Translations under genes and position numbers: made by a program | Origin: Phreatobacter cathodiphilus | Lineage (GTDB): Bacteria; Pseudomonadota; Alphaproteobacteria; Rhizobiales; Phreatobacteraceae | Direction of reading: 5' to 3' | DNA: 64,000 nucleotides | Assembly (NCBI RefSeq): GCF_003008515.1 | Contig: NZ_CP027668.1 | Span: 1,170,001 to 1,234,000 of the forward strand | Shown here: piece by piece, positions 34,301-42,876 of the stretch | Layout of the letters: each line of letters begins with the position of its first letter | Numbering within the stretch: the stretch's first letter is position 1 | The notes under the pieces: generated by a model | Databases searched by the model: none | The model's input: only the letters and a program-made list of their open reading frames with translations | Told to the model about the DNA's origin: nothing

Positions 34301-35058
34301 GCCGCGCCTCCGCTGACGTAGCGCTTCACTTCGCCGTCGCTGAGCACGTGGTCCGGCGTGCCGTCGGAGATGACGCGGCCGGAATAGAAGGCGATGACCC
34401 GGTCGGCATAGCCGCGCACGATGTCCATGTCGTGCTCCACGAAGACGATGGTGGAAGCCTGGCCCGAGACCGCCTCCATGACCCGGTCCATGGCCGGGAA
34501 CTTCTCCTCGGCGCTGACACCCGAGGTCGGCTCGTCGAGCAGGAGCAGCCGCGGCCGGCGTGCCAGCGCCATGGCGATGTCGAGGAGCTTGCGCATGCCG
34601 CCGGGCATCTCGCTCACCGGCCTGTCGGCCATGGCGAGAAGGCCGAAGCGGTCGAGGAGCTCGCGCGCCCGCGCGTCGCGCCCGCCCGCCGCCGGATCCG
34701 ACCAGAACGACAACCCGCGCGGCTCGGCGGCGGCGATGGCCACCAGCATGTTCTCCTCCGCCGTCAGCTCGATGCAGAGCTGCGGAATCTGGAACGAGCG
34801 GCAGATGCCCTTGCGGGCGATGGCGCGGGGCGCGAGACCGGTGATCGCCTCGCCGTCCAGCTCGATCGCGCCGGAATCGGGCTTCAGATAGCCCGTCACC
34901 ATGTTGACGAAGGTGGTCTTGCCGGCGCCGTTCGAGCCGATCAGGCAGAGCTTCTGCCCCGCCGGCACCTCGATGGTGACGTCAGAGGCGGCGACGACGG
35001 CGCCGAAGCTCTTGGCGAGGCCGCGGGCCGAGAGGACCGGGCGGGTCTCGGAGGTCAT
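34297..35058 (-). CDS. livG: LivG-type ABC ATPase with degenerate signature motif
   Basis: A 253-residue ATPase: Walker A GSNGAGKTT, Q-loop in SFQIPQL, Walker B LLLLDEPTSGV and H-loop VFVEHDMD. The C-loop reads MPGGMRKLLDIAMAL in place of the usual LSxGQxR..E-type signature of LivG, so the family's Ser/Gln contacts are altered. It may still function as one of two sites with livF. ATG 35058 overlaps the permease stop by 4 bp. Confidence 0.85.
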   Translation of the reverse strand: MTSETRPVLSARGLAKSFGAVVAASDVTIEVPAGQKLCLIGSNGAGKTTFVNMVTGYLKPDSGAIELDGEAITGLAPRAIARKGICRSFQIPQLCIELTAEENMLVAIAAAEPRGLSFWSDPAAGGRDARARELLDRFGLLAMADRPVSEMPGGMRKLLDIAMALARRPRLLLLDEPTSGVSAEEKFPAMDRVMEAVSGQASTIVFVEHDMDIVRGYADRVIAFYSGRVISDGTPDHVLSDGEVKRYVSGGAA

Positions 35059-36017
35059 GCCTGCGTCTCCCCGCCGGTCGCCGGCGCCTTGCGCCGGCCC
35101 GCCCACAGCGAGCCGATGCCGGCGGGCAGGAACAGGATGATGGCGAGCAGGAACAGGCCGAGCGCCATCTGCCAGGTGTTGGGGAAGTAGAGGTTCGAGA
35201 ACGACCGCACGAGTTCCAGCGCCAGCGAGGCGATGAACACGGCGGTGACGCTCTGCGAGCCCGCGAGGATGGCGACGAAGACGAACTCGCCCGACTGGGT
35301 CCAGTAGGCGAAGGTCGGCTCGATATGGCCGAGGGCGACGATGGTGAGTGCCCCGCCGAGCCCGCCGAGGGCCGCCGCGATGGTGAAGTTGATGGCCATG
35401 ACCGCCTGGACCGAGGTGCCGAGATATTCGACCCGCAGGCCGTTGCCGTGGATGGCGCGGGTCATCAGGCCGCGCGCCGAGCGGGTGTGGAGCGCCACCG
35501 CCGTGGCGGCGAGCCCGGTGAGCAGGATGGCGAGGGCGTAGAGCGCATAGTCGCCGCCGGCGCCCTCCAGCCGGACGCCGAACAGCGTACCGCGCGGGAT
35601 GTTGAACCCGTCGGAGCCGCCCACCGCCGGCGATTTGATCAGCACGCCGTAGGCGACCATCGAGAGGGCGAGGGTCAGCATGCCGAAGAAGATGCCGGTG
35701 TAGCGGGCGAGGAGGGGACCGACGGCCGCGCCGACCAGCGCGGCGGCCGCCGTGCCGATGAGGATGAGGACGATCACGTCGGTGATGCCGAGCTGGGTGA
35801 AGGCGAGGGCGGCTGCATAGCCACCGATGGCGAAGACCAGGCCCTGGCCGAAGGAGACGAGGCCGCCGCGCATGATGACGAGGATGCCGACCGAGACGAT
35901 GCCGTGCGAGGCGGCGAGGGTGACGAGGAACAGCAGCCAGCGGGGCAGGGCGAGGCCGATCAGCAGCAGGGCCGCCATGATGCCGGCGGCGCCGAGGACG
36001 AGGGCGAGGCGGGACAT
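35055..36017 (-). CDS. livM: LivM-type ABC permease
   Basis: A 320-residue permease with about ten hydrophobic helices, starting MSRLALVLGAAGIMAALLLI. Family traits are GILVIMRGGLVSFGQGLVFAIGG (shown as GGLVSFGQG) near the N-terminus, TRSARGLMTRAIHGNGLRVEYLG-like loop (RAIHGNGLRVEYLG) and LLAIILFLPAGIGSLW near the end. Its start codon overlaps the livH stop by one base. It forms the channel with LivH in the inner membrane. Confidence 0.88.
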   Translation of the reverse strand: MSRLALVLGAAGIMAALLLIGLALPRWLLFLVTLAASHGIVSVGILVIMRGGLVSFGQGLVFAIGGYAAALAFTQLGITDVIVLILIGTAAAALVGAAVGPLLARYTGIFFGMLTLALSMVAYGVLIKSPAVGGSDGFNIPRGTLFGVRLEGAGGDYALYALAILLTGLAATAVALHTRSARGLMTRAIHGNGLRVEYLGTSVQAVMAINFTIAAALGGLGGALTIVALGHIEPTFAYWTQSGEFVFVAILAGSQSVTAVFIASLALELVRSFSNLYFPNTWQMALGLFLLAIILFLPAGIGSLWAGRRKAPATGGETQA

Positions 36018-36913
36018 CAGATCTTCCTCGCCGCGGCGCGCTGGAACAGGCCCTCGGGGCGGAAGATGAGCACCGCCGCCATGACCAGATAGATGGAGAA
36101 GAGCTCGGCTTCCGGCAGGAGATGCACTGCCGCGGCGCGGGCGAGCCCGACGATGACGGCGCCGATGGCCGCCCCCTCGATGGAGCCGAGGCCGCCGATG
36201 ATGATGACCGCGAAGGAGACGATGATCACCGAGACGGAGATGCCCGGCTGGACCGAGATCATCGGCGCGGTGAAGGCACCGCCGAGCGCGGCGAGGAAGA
36301 CGCCGAGGGTGAAGGCGACCATGTGGACCTTGTCGACGTTGACCCCCATCGAGGCGCTCATCTCGCGTGAGAAGATCACCGCCAGCACCACCTTGCCGGA
36401 GCGCGTGCGGTTCAGCGCGAACCACACCGCGATGCCGCAGGCGATGGCGAGGCCGATGAGGGCGAAGTCGTAGCCGACATAGAAGAGCGAGGCGAAGGCG
36501 ACGTTGCCGAAGAGCTGGTAGGGCTCGGAGACGTAGTAGGGATTGACGCCCCAGATCAGCTTTAACGCGTCCTCGAGGATCAGGAAGAGGGCGTAGGTGA
36601 CGAGCAGCAGCACCACCTCGTCGCGGGCATAGAACAGCCTGAGGAGATAGCGCTCCATCAGCGGCCCCATGACCAGCGCCACGCCGACGGCCGCCAGCAG
36701 CATGGCGACGAGGGCGAAATGGCCCCCGAGCCCCCAGGAGGCGAAGAGGGTGACGAGGCTCGCCGCCACATAGGCGCCGACCGCGTAGAGACTGCCATGG
36801 GCGATGTTGAGGATCTTCAGGACCCCGAAGACCAGCGTCAGCCCGAGGGCGACGACGAACAGCCAGGAGGCATAGATCAGGCCGTCCATGAGGATGGTGA
36901 GGGCGAGCTGCAC
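36017..36913 (-). CDS. livH: LivH-type ABC permease
   Basis: A 298-residue permease with about eight hydrophobic helices. The N-terminus (ILMDGLIYASWLFVVALGLTLVFGV in part: GLIYASWLFVVALGLTLVFG) and the NIAHGSLYAVGAYVA motif mark LivH. A cytoplasmic loop has FSREMSASMGVNVDKVH and a late GGLGSIEGAAIGAVIVG segment. It follows the substrate-binding gene by 67 bp and precedes livM with a one-base overlap. Confidence 0.88.
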   Translation of the reverse strand: MQLALTILMDGLIYASWLFVVALGLTLVFGVLKILNIAHGSLYAVGAYVAASLVTLFASWGLGGHFALVAMLLAAVGVALVMGPLMERYLLRLFYARDEVVLLLVTYALFLILEDALKLIWGVNPYYVSEPYQLFGNVAFASLFYVGYDFALIGLAIACGIAVWFALNRTRSGKVVLAVIFSREMSASMGVNVDKVHMVAFTLGVFLAALGGAFTAPMISVQPGISVSVIIVSFAVIIIGGLGSIEGAAIGAVIVGLARAAAVHLLPEAELFSIYLVMAAVLIFRPEGLFQRAAARKI

Positions 36914-36980
36914 GGGGGTCTCCGCAGGGCGTCGGGCGAAGCCGCGGCCCCATCGGGACCGCGGCCTCGGACTGGCTGCC

Positions 36981-38327
36981 TCAATTGGCGGGCGTGTCGC
37001 ACTTGGCGCCGGGGAAGCCGGCCTTGATCCAGTCGAGCGAACGCATGTTGGCCGGCGGATTGACGCATTCGGCGGCGAAGCGCTGGATGTCCTCGATCAC
37101 CACCTGGCGGCGGGCGGCATCCCAGCGAGTGCGGCCGATCGCCATGCTTTGGATCGCCTGGTGGCCGTTGCCGAGCTTCATCTGGATCAGGCCGCCCGGG
37201 CTCTGCCATTCGCTGCCGCGCATCGCGTCGGCGAGCTGTTCCGGCGTCGGCTTCTTGCCGCCGTTCGCCGCCATGGCCTTCTCCACCGCCGTCTTCAGGC
37301 CGAGCAGGGCCTGGGTGATGCGATAGGCGGCCTGGACCGGATAGACGCCGCCGCGCGCCTGGCTGTAGCCGTCGAAGAACCAGCGGTTCAGCGGCGTATC
37401 GGGCGACATCAGGCCATAGGCACCGCGGGCGCCGATGATCGTGCCGTTGGGCATCCGCTCACCCAGCGGCTGCAGCACGTGGTCGGCGGCGCTGAGGACG
37501 AGCTGCGAGCGCTGGAACACCCCGCGCGGGGCGCCCTGCAGGATGAAGGCCTGGAGGTCACCGCCCCAGAGCGAGGAGTAGATGACGTTGGAATTGGCCC
37601 GCGCCAGCGCCGAGATCTCGGTGCCGTACTGGCCGGCGCCGAACTTCGGCAGCAGGTCGGCGTTCATCGTCGCCTGCGGATAGAGCTGCTGCATGGCGGC
37701 GATGAAGTCGCCGCGCGAGTCCTGGCCCCAGGCATAGTCCTGGTTGATCAGGCTGAAGCTGCCGGCATTGATGTTGCGGGCGCGCATGTAGCGGGCGAGC
37801 GCCACGTTGTCCTGAGTGGCGTGGGCCGCGGTACGGAAGACGTAGCGGTAGCTCGAATCCTCGAAAATGCGCGGCGTGCCGCAGTCGAAGAGGATGAGGA
37901 ACTTCTTCAGCTCCTCCGCCACCGGGGCGACGGCGAGGCAGTCGCCGGAGCCGATATAGCCGACGACGGCGTCGACGTTCTCGCGCTGGTAGAGGTTGCG
38001 CAGCTCCTGGACCTGCTTGGTGGCGCCGCCGTTCTCGTCGACGATGACCGGCTCGATGCGCATGCCGCCGAAGCCGACCTGATTGTAAGGCGCCGGCGCG
38101 GCGCCCTTGTTGAGCTGCTCGATGAGGAATTCGGCGCCGTGGCGCGCCGGCACGCCGAAGCTCTCGGCGGCGGGGCCCGACAGGAAGGTGACGATGCCGA
38201 CCCGGAAGGTCTCCTGCGCCCGGCTCTCCGGGGCGGCGACGAGGCCGACGGTCAGGGCCGCCGCGGCGGCCAGCATGCGCCCGGCGAGACGGCGCAGGCC
38301 GATGGAAGGCATGGGGTTTGGCGACAT
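36981..38327 (-). CDS. LivJ-type periplasmic substrate-binding protein
   Basis: A 448-residue binding protein with a signal peptide (RMLAAAAALTVGLVAAPESRAQ). The type I fold of Peripl_BP_6 is seen in FRVGIVTFLSGPAAESFG, VVGYIGSGDCLAVAPVAEEL and the second-lobe SLINQDYAWGQDSRGDF. ATG 38327 follows GGGAGCAG. It is the first gene of the importer-ligase operon; a CCGACTTTGTCGG palindrome about 106 bp upstream is also present next to the GntR gene. Ligand unknown; an acid later activated by the operon's ligase is likely. Confidence 0.88.
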   Translation of the reverse strand: MSPNPMPSIGLRRLAGRMLAAAAALTVGLVAAPESRAQETFRVGIVTFLSGPAAESFGVPARHGAEFLIEQLNKGAAPAPYNQVGFGGMRIEPVIVDENGGATKQVQELRNLYQRENVDAVVGYIGSGDCLAVAPVAEELKKFLILFDCGTPRIFEDSSYRYVFRTAAHATQDNVALARYMRARNINAGSFSLINQDYAWGQDSRGDFIAAMQQLYPQATMNADLLPKFGAGQYGTEISALARANSNVIYSSLWGGDLQAFILQGAPRGVFQRSQLVLSAADHVLQPLGERMPNGTIIGARGAYGLMSPDTPLNRWFFDGYSQARGGVYPVQAAYRITQALLGLKTAVEKAMAANGGKKPTPEQLADAMRGSEWQSPGGLIQMKLGNGHQAIQSMAIGRTRWDAARRQVVIEDIQRFAAECVNPPANMRSLDWIKAGFPGAKCDTPAN

Positions 38328-38432
38328 GGATCTGCTCCCTGGGTCCGCCGGCGGCGGTGACGGTTTCCTCGAATGGGCGCGGCCTTGAAGGCCGTCTTGG
38401 GTGCCGGCGCCGCTGGCGCGGCGGTTTGGCGA

Positions 38433-38445
38433 CCGACTTTGTCGG
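38433..38445 (-). promoter_or_regulatory. Putative GntR operator upstream of the Liv operon
   Basis: CCGAC-TTT-GTCGG is a perfect palindrome with 5-bp arms. Its reverse complement, CCGACAAAGTCGG, also occurs exactly at 39333-39345 next to the start of the GntR gene. Confidence 0.6.
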
Positions 38446-38550
38446 ACAATCGAACACTGGCCGCCAATGGGTTCCGAGGTCAAGCCTCGCACGGCCAGGA
38501 AGGGCCTCGCGCCGCATCCGTCGAAGGAGAGAGTGGCGGGCGGTCGTGCC

Positions 38551-39318
38551 TCAGCGATAGGCGCCGGGCAGGGCGAGATGGGTCGCGAAGGTCCGTTCGA
38601 TCGGGTCGTCCAGGGACTTTCCGGCGATCTCGAAGCCGCGCCGCCAGTCGGCGATGTGGCGTCGCATCCAGTCGCGCGCCGTCGCGGGGTCGTGGGAGCG
38701 GCAGGCCTCGATCAGGTGGCGGTGCGCCTCGAGATTGCGCGGCCCGGCCGTGTCCACCTGGTCCATGATCATCTTCAGGGTGGGGGTGAACAGCAGGCCC
38801 ACCGGCTCACGCGCCAGTTCCAGCACGCGGTTCTTCGACACCCGGGCGAGGAGGGCGTGGAAGTCGCTGTCGGCCTCGCAGAAGGCCTGGTGGTCGGTAA
38901 TCCCCGCCATGCGGGCGAGATTGTCCTCGAGCGCGGCGATGTCTTCCGGCGTCGCCCGCGCCGCCGCCGCCTCGGCCGTGGCCGCCTCCAGCGTCATCGC
39001 CGCCTCCCAGACCTCGCGGAACGTGACCTGGTGCAGCACCAGCGCCCGGCTGACGCGCGTCGCCAGCCGGTTGTAGCGCGGCAGGCTGACATAGAGCCGG
39101 CGGCTCTGGTCGCGGCGGATGAGGCCGCCCTGTTCCAGCAGGCGGATGCCCTCGCGCACGGTCGAGCGGTTGACGCCGAACTGGCGCACCAGGTCGGCTT
39201 CGGTGCCGATCCGGTCGCCCGGTTGCAGCTTGCCGCCGAGAATGTCGTTCTCGATCGCCTCGGCCACCCGCTGGTAGGTCGGTGTCGGCGCCAGTCGCTC
39301 GAAACGGTTGGGTTCCAT
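38551..39318 (-). CDS. GntR-family (FadR/FCD) transcriptional regulator
   Basis: A 255-residue regulator: winged HTH at about 10-78 (TYQRVAEAIENDILGG, TEADLVRQFGVNRSTVREGI) and an all-helical FCD ligand domain at about 95-230. The HTH recognition helix is VNRSTVREGIRLLE. ATG 39318 was chosen because the family N-terminus begins here; longer frames upstream lack homology. The palindrome at 39332-39346 lies 14 bp before its start, consistent with autoregulation, and the same core precedes the Liv operon. Confidence 0.9.
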   Translation of the reverse strand: MEPNRFERLAPTPTYQRVAEAIENDILGGKLQPGDRIGTEADLVRQFGVNRSTVREGIRLLEQGGLIRRDQSRRLYVSLPRYNRLATRVSRALVLHQVTFREVWEAAMTLEAATAEAAAARATPEDIAALEDNLARMAGITDHQAFCEADSDFHALLARVSKNRVLELAREPVGLLFTPTLKMIMDQVDTAGPRNLEAHRHLIEACRSHDPATARDWMRRHIADWRRGFEIAGKSLDDPIERTFATHLALPGAYR

Positions 39319-39331
39319 GCCTGTCGGTTTA

Positions 39332-39346
39332 TCCGACAAAGTCGGA
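39332..39346 (-). promoter_or_regulatory. Putative GntR autoregulatory operator
   Basis: TCCGAC-AAA-GTCGGA, a perfect 6-bp-arm palindrome, lies just before the GntR start codon. The inner 13 bp are identical to the site at 38433-38445 read on the other strand. Confidence 0.65.
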
Positions 39347-39423
39347 TTTGTCAGCGTGGCCGCGACCCGGCGGGAACATGACACCGTCTGCCTCGTTGTG
39401 CGGGTGCGAAGAGGGCGGTCTCC

Positions 39424-40221
39424 ATGAAAATCACCGTAGCGACCCGGCTGGTCTATGCCTGCCGGCCCGGCACCCATGTCACAGCCGTCGTCCAGGCGGC
39501 ACGCTCCCACGACCAGCGCGTTCTGGGCGAACGGCTGACCCTCGGCGCGGGCACGCGCCTCGCCGAGGAGGCCGACGCCGAGGGCATCCGCTGGCTGCGC
39601 GGGGAGGTGCCCGAACGGTTCGAACTCGGCTACGAGGCCGAGGTCGACAACGGCGCGCGGTTGCTGCTGCCGGCCGAGGGGCGCCAGTGGCACCGCACCG
39701 AACTGCCGCTGGCCGTGCTGCCCTTCCTCCTGCCCAGCCGCTTCTGCCCCTCCGACCTCTTCGTCCGTTTCGCCTGCCGGGAGTTCGGCGGCATCGAGGA
39801 CGGCGTCGGCCGGGTCATGGCGATCGCGGACTGGATCGCCGCCCACGTCGACTACGTCTCGGGCGTCAGCACCCCGGAGAGCGACGCCGCCCACACCTTC
39901 ACGCTGCGCGCGGGTGTCTGCCGCGACTTCACCCATCTCGGCATCACGATGTGCCGGGCCCTCGGCATCCCCGCCCGTGCCGTGAGCTGCTACGCCGCCG
40001 CACTCGCACCGCCCGACTTCCACGCGGTGATGGAGGTCTTCCTCGACGGCGCCTGGTGGATCGTCGACCTGACGCGGCTCGCCCCCGTCGAGGGCATGGT
40101 GCGCATCTGCCACGGCCGCGACGCCGCCGACATCGCCTTCCTGACCACGGACCAGGCCTGCGAGCTGGTGGAGCAGACGGTGACGGCCACGGCGCCGGAC
40201 CGAGCGTCAACCAATCCGTAA
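39424..40221 (+). CDS. Transglutaminase-like protein
   Basis: A 265-residue cytosolic protein with an N-terminal beta domain (about 1-105) and a transglutaminase-like core. The triad is visible: Cys166 in RAGVCRDFTHLG, His200 in PPDFHAVMEVF and Asp215 in WWIVDLTRLAP. Such bacterial proteins are usually cysteine proteases or amidases rather than cross-linkers. The start at 39424 has GGCGGTCTCC upstream, a weak ribosome site. It is followed by a sterol-desaturase-type gene on the same strand. Confidence 0.88.
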   Translation: MKITVATRLVYACRPGTHVTAVVQAARSHDQRVLGERLTLGAGTRLAEEADAEGIRWLRGEVPERFELGYEAEVDNGARLLLPAEGRQWHRTELPLAVLPFLLPSRFCPSDLFVRFACREFGGIEDGVGRVMAIADWIAAHVDYVSGVSTPESDAAHTFTLRAGVCRDFTHLGITMCRALGIPARAVSCYAAALAPPDFHAVMEVFLDGAWWIVDLTRLAPVEGMVRICHGRDAADIAFLTTDQACELVEQTVTATAPDRASTNP

Positions 40222-40274
40222 GCACGGCGCGCTTACATGGCGGGGGGCGCTTCGACCGCGCCGCGGAGCCCGTC

Positions 40275-41147
40275 ATGCTCGCCGAATCCGGCGCGACGCT
40301 CGTCGCCATCTACCGCGCGCATCTGTTTAGCCCCGCCAATCTGGCGGTGCTGAGTTTCGTCGTCGCCTTCACCCTGCTGGCCGTCGCCATCGGCTGGCGC
40401 AGCCGCGTGCTCTCGCCGCTCGCGCTGCGCAATTCAGCCGCCTCGCTGGCCACGCTGGCGGTCAACATCCTCATGGCGCCGGTCGTCTACGTGGTCGCCG
40501 GTCTCGCCGGCGCCGGCTATGGCCGCCTCGGCATCCCCTCCATCCCGGAGAGCGCCTGGGACGGCGTGCCCTGGCTGGTGATGGCGGTGGTCGGCGTCCT
40601 CGGCAAGGACTTCGCCGACTACTGGTCGCACCGCGCCCTCCACACGCCGCTCGGCTGGCCGGTTCATGCGGTCCATCATTCCGATACCCATGTGAACGGC
40701 TTCACCGCCTTCCGCATCCACTTGCTGGAGGTGGTGACGATGAAGGTCTTCTACATTGCGCTGCTCACCTGGCTGGGCATTCCCGCCGGCGCCATCGTCG
40801 CCGCCTATGTGGTCGCCTCGCTCCACACCGCCTATGTCCATCTCGAGCTGGATATCGACCACGGTCCGCTGAACTGGCTGGTCGCGTCGCCGCGCTTCCA
40901 CCGCTGGCACCATGCCGACGTCCCCGAGGCCTACGGCAAGAATCTCGCGAACATGATCCCCATCTGGGACCTGATGTTCGGCACCTATCACCGCCACGAC
41001 AGATGCGACGCACCCATGGGCGCCCTTCGTGAGGGCGTGCCGGACACCGACGCCGCGAAACTGGTCACGCTACCCTTCACGCTGTGGTGGCGGCAGGGCA
41101 AGGCGGCGCTCGCCCGCCGGTGGCCGAGGCGCGGACCGGCGGCCTGA
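40275..41147 (+). CDS. Sterol desaturase/fatty acid hydroxylase-family protein
   Basis: A 290-residue integral membrane di-iron enzyme. The histidine clusters are HRALH (119-123), HHSDTH (134-139) and HRWHH (209-213), which bind the iron pair. Four or more hydrophobic helices surround them. Relatives hydroxylate or desaturate lipids such as fatty acids, carotenoids or hopanoids with oxygen; the target here is unknown. ATG 40275 is chosen for its hydrophobic N-terminus. It is convergent with the MerR gene 4 bp away. Confidence 0.88.
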   Translation: MLAESGATLVAIYRAHLFSPANLAVLSFVVAFTLLAVAIGWRSRVLSPLALRNSAASLATLAVNILMAPVVYVVAGLAGAGYGRLGIPSIPESAWDGVPWLVMAVVGVLGKDFADYWSHRALHTPLGWPVHAVHHSDTHVNGFTAFRIHLLEVVTMKVFYIALLTWLGIPAGAIVAAYVVASLHTAYVHLELDIDHGPLNWLVASPRFHRWHHADVPEAYGKNLANMIPIWDLMFGTYHRHDRCDAPMGALREGVPDTDAAKLVTLPFTLWWRQGKAALARRWPRRGPAA

Positions 41148-41151
41148 CGCC

Positions 41152-41574
41152 TCAATGCGCCGAGTCGGCGCAGAGGCCGTGATCGGCGAGCACCTCGATG
41201 ACCCGGCATTCGCCGATGGCCCCGTGCGGGCCTTGATCGACCATGCGGGCGATTTCCGCCCGCAGGGCCGACAGCCGGCTGATGCGGTCGTCGATCGTGG
41301 CGAGGTGGCGCCGAGCGATGGCGTCGGCATCGGCGCAAGGCCGTTCCGGCTCTCCGGCAAGTGCGATGAGCTGGCGGATTTCCTCGATCTCGAATCCGAG
41401 ATTGCGGGCATGGCGGATGAAGCCGAGGCGCTTCAGATCCTCCCCGCCATAGCTGCGTCGCCCTGCCTCCGTCCGCGGCACCGGCGGCATCAGGCCGATC
41501 TGCTCGTAGTAGCGGATGGTCGGCACCTTGACCCCCGTCTGCTTCGACAGGGCGCCGATGGTCAGGTCGCGCAT
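41152..41574 (-). CDS. MerR-family metal-responsive regulator
   Basis: A 140-residue MerR protein: HTH at about 1-70 (TIGALSKQTGVKVPTIRYYEQIGLM in part: TIGALSKQTGVKVPT), a dimerisation coiled coil, and a Cys-containing metal region: a Cys in ERPCADADAI, one in GECRVIEV and one in HGLCADSAH. That pattern fits CadR/PbrR/ZntR-type sensors of soft or divalent metals. It is divergent from a CDF cation exporter, and the intervening promoter has the expected MerR dyad. Confidence 0.9.
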   Translation of the reverse strand: MRDLTIGALSKQTGVKVPTIRYYEQIGLMPPVPRTEAGRRSYGGEDLKRLGFIRHARNLGFEIEEIRQLIALAGEPERPCADADAIARRHLATIDDRISRLSALRAEIARMVDQGPHGAIGECRVIEVLADHGLCADSAH

Positions 41575-41587
41575 GGCTGTCCTCCGC

Positions 41588-41618
41588 TTGATCCTCTAGT
41601 GACTAGAGGAATTAGGGG
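41588..41618 (+). promoter_or_regulatory. MerR-type promoter/operator of the CDF exporter gene
   Basis: TTGATC at 41588 resembles a -35. Overlapping it, CCTCTAG-TGA-CTAGAGG (41593-41609) is a perfect 7-bp-arm dyad located in the spacer, as in MerR-regulated promoters with a long 19-bp spacer. A -10 at about 41613 is poorly conserved (TAGGGG). MerR proteins bend this DNA to activate transcription when metal is bound. Confidence 0.7.
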
Positions 41619-41650
41619 CTGAGGCGACAGGATCCAAGCAGGAAAGCCCC

Positions 41651-42340
41651 ATGTCCGCACCCGCCCCTTCGCCCGCCGGTTTCGACGGCACCGACCCGCG
41701 CTACCGCGCCATTCTGTGGATTGTCATCGCCATCAACGGCGTCATGTTCGCCGTCGAGACCTTCGCCGGCCATCTCGCGGGCTCGCAAGCCCTCAAGGCC
41801 GACGCGCTGGATTTCCTGGGCGATACCCTCACCTACGGCCTGTCGCTCGCCGTCATCGGCCGGCCGCTGCGGGTCCGCTCCGCTGCGGCGCTCGCCAAGG
41901 GCGCCAGTCTCCTGGTCATGGGCCTGTGGGTGTTCGGCTCGACCCTCTGGCAGGTGCTGGTGCTCGGCCTGCCGCGCGCCGAGTTCATGGGGATCGTCGG
42001 CTTCCTGGCGCTCGCCGCCAATCTCGCCAGCGTGCTGCTCCTCGCCCGCTACAAGGACGGCGACGCCAACGTCCGGTCGGTGTGGCTCTGCTCGCGCAAC
42101 GACGCCATCGGCAATGTCGTCGTCATGGTGGCGGCCGGTCTGGTCTGGTGGCTCGCGAGCCCCTGGCCGGACCTCGTGGTCGCCTTCGTCATGGCGGCGC
42201 TATTCCTCCATTCGGCGACGCTGATCCTCGGCCAGGCCTGGGGCGAATGGCGCAGCGGCGTCGACCGCGGCGCGCTGATGGGCCACGGCCACGATCACGG
42301 CGGCGACGATCATCACGACCATGCCGGTCACCGCCACTGA
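41651..42340 (+). CDS. CDF-type cation efflux transporter
   Basis: A 229-residue inner-membrane transporter with six hydrophobic helices. Metal-site residues appear as ALDFLGD in helix 2 and CSRNDAIGN in helix 5, the D/H/N-containing motifs of cation diffusion facilitators. The C-terminus is His-rich (HGHDHGGDDHHDHAGHRH). No C-terminal cytoplasmic ferredoxin-like domain is visible, so it is a short CDF. Controlled by the divergent MerR protein, it likely exports Zn, Co or Cd. Confidence 0.88.
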   Translation: MSAPAPSPAGFDGTDPRYRAILWIVIAINGVMFAVETFAGHLAGSQALKADALDFLGDTLTYGLSLAVIGRPLRVRSAAALAKGASLLVMGLWVFGSTLWQVLVLGLPRAEFMGIVGFLALAANLASVLLLARYKDGDANVRSVWLCSRNDAIGNVVVMVAAGLVWWLASPWPDLVVAFVMAALFLHSATLILGQAWGEWRSGVDRGALMGHGHDHGGDDHHDHAGHRH

Positions 42341-42420
42341 CCGTTCGGCCGATGTTCATCCGGCGGCCATCGTCGCGACATCTTGGTGGCCATGATGGCG
42401 GGGCTCACAGGGAGGCTCCC

Positions 42421-42876
42421 ATGCGCACCCGTCACGCTCTCGCCGTCCTCGCCGTCCTCGCCGTCACCGCCACGCCGCTCTTCGCCCAGTCGCCGGGGAC
42501 CGTGCCCTCGGCGGTCGGCGCCGAGACCGGCCGCTTCGTCCTGCGCGACTATCCGGACGGCGTGCTCCGGATGGACACCCGCACGGGCGCCGTCTCCTAT
42601 TGCACCCGCGCCGACGGCGCCGTCACCTGCCGGCTCGCCGCCGACGACCGGACGGCGCTGGCCCAGGAGATCGAGCGGCTCAAGGCGGAGAACGAGGCGC
42701 TGAGGCGCGGCGGCGTACAAGCCGCCCGTCCGGCCCAGCCGGGGGGCGAGGGGATGACGCTGCCGAGCGACGCGGAAGTCGACCGGGCGCTGAGCCTCGC
42801 CGAGCGCATCTGGCGGCGGCTGCGCTCCATGATCCGCGAGAGCGAGGACAATCCGCTGCCCGAGCGGCGGCTCTGA
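42421..42876 (+). CDS. Secreted protein of unknown function with C-terminal coiled coil
   Basis: A 151-residue protein with a signal peptide (HALAVLAVLAVTATPLFAQ). The mature part has a Cys pair (SYCTRADGAVTCRLAA) and a coiled-coil stretch (LAQEIERLKAENEALRRG), then a Pro/Glu-rich tail. I do not recognise a family with certainty. It is convergent with map without a gap. Confidence 0.65.
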   Translation: MRTRHALAVLAVLAVTATPLFAQSPGTVPSAVGAETGRFVLRDYPDGVLRMDTRTGAVSYCTRADGAVTCRLAADDRTALAQEIERLKAENEALRRGGVQAARPAQPGGEGMTLPSDAEVDRALSLAERIWRRLRSMIRESEDNPLPERRL

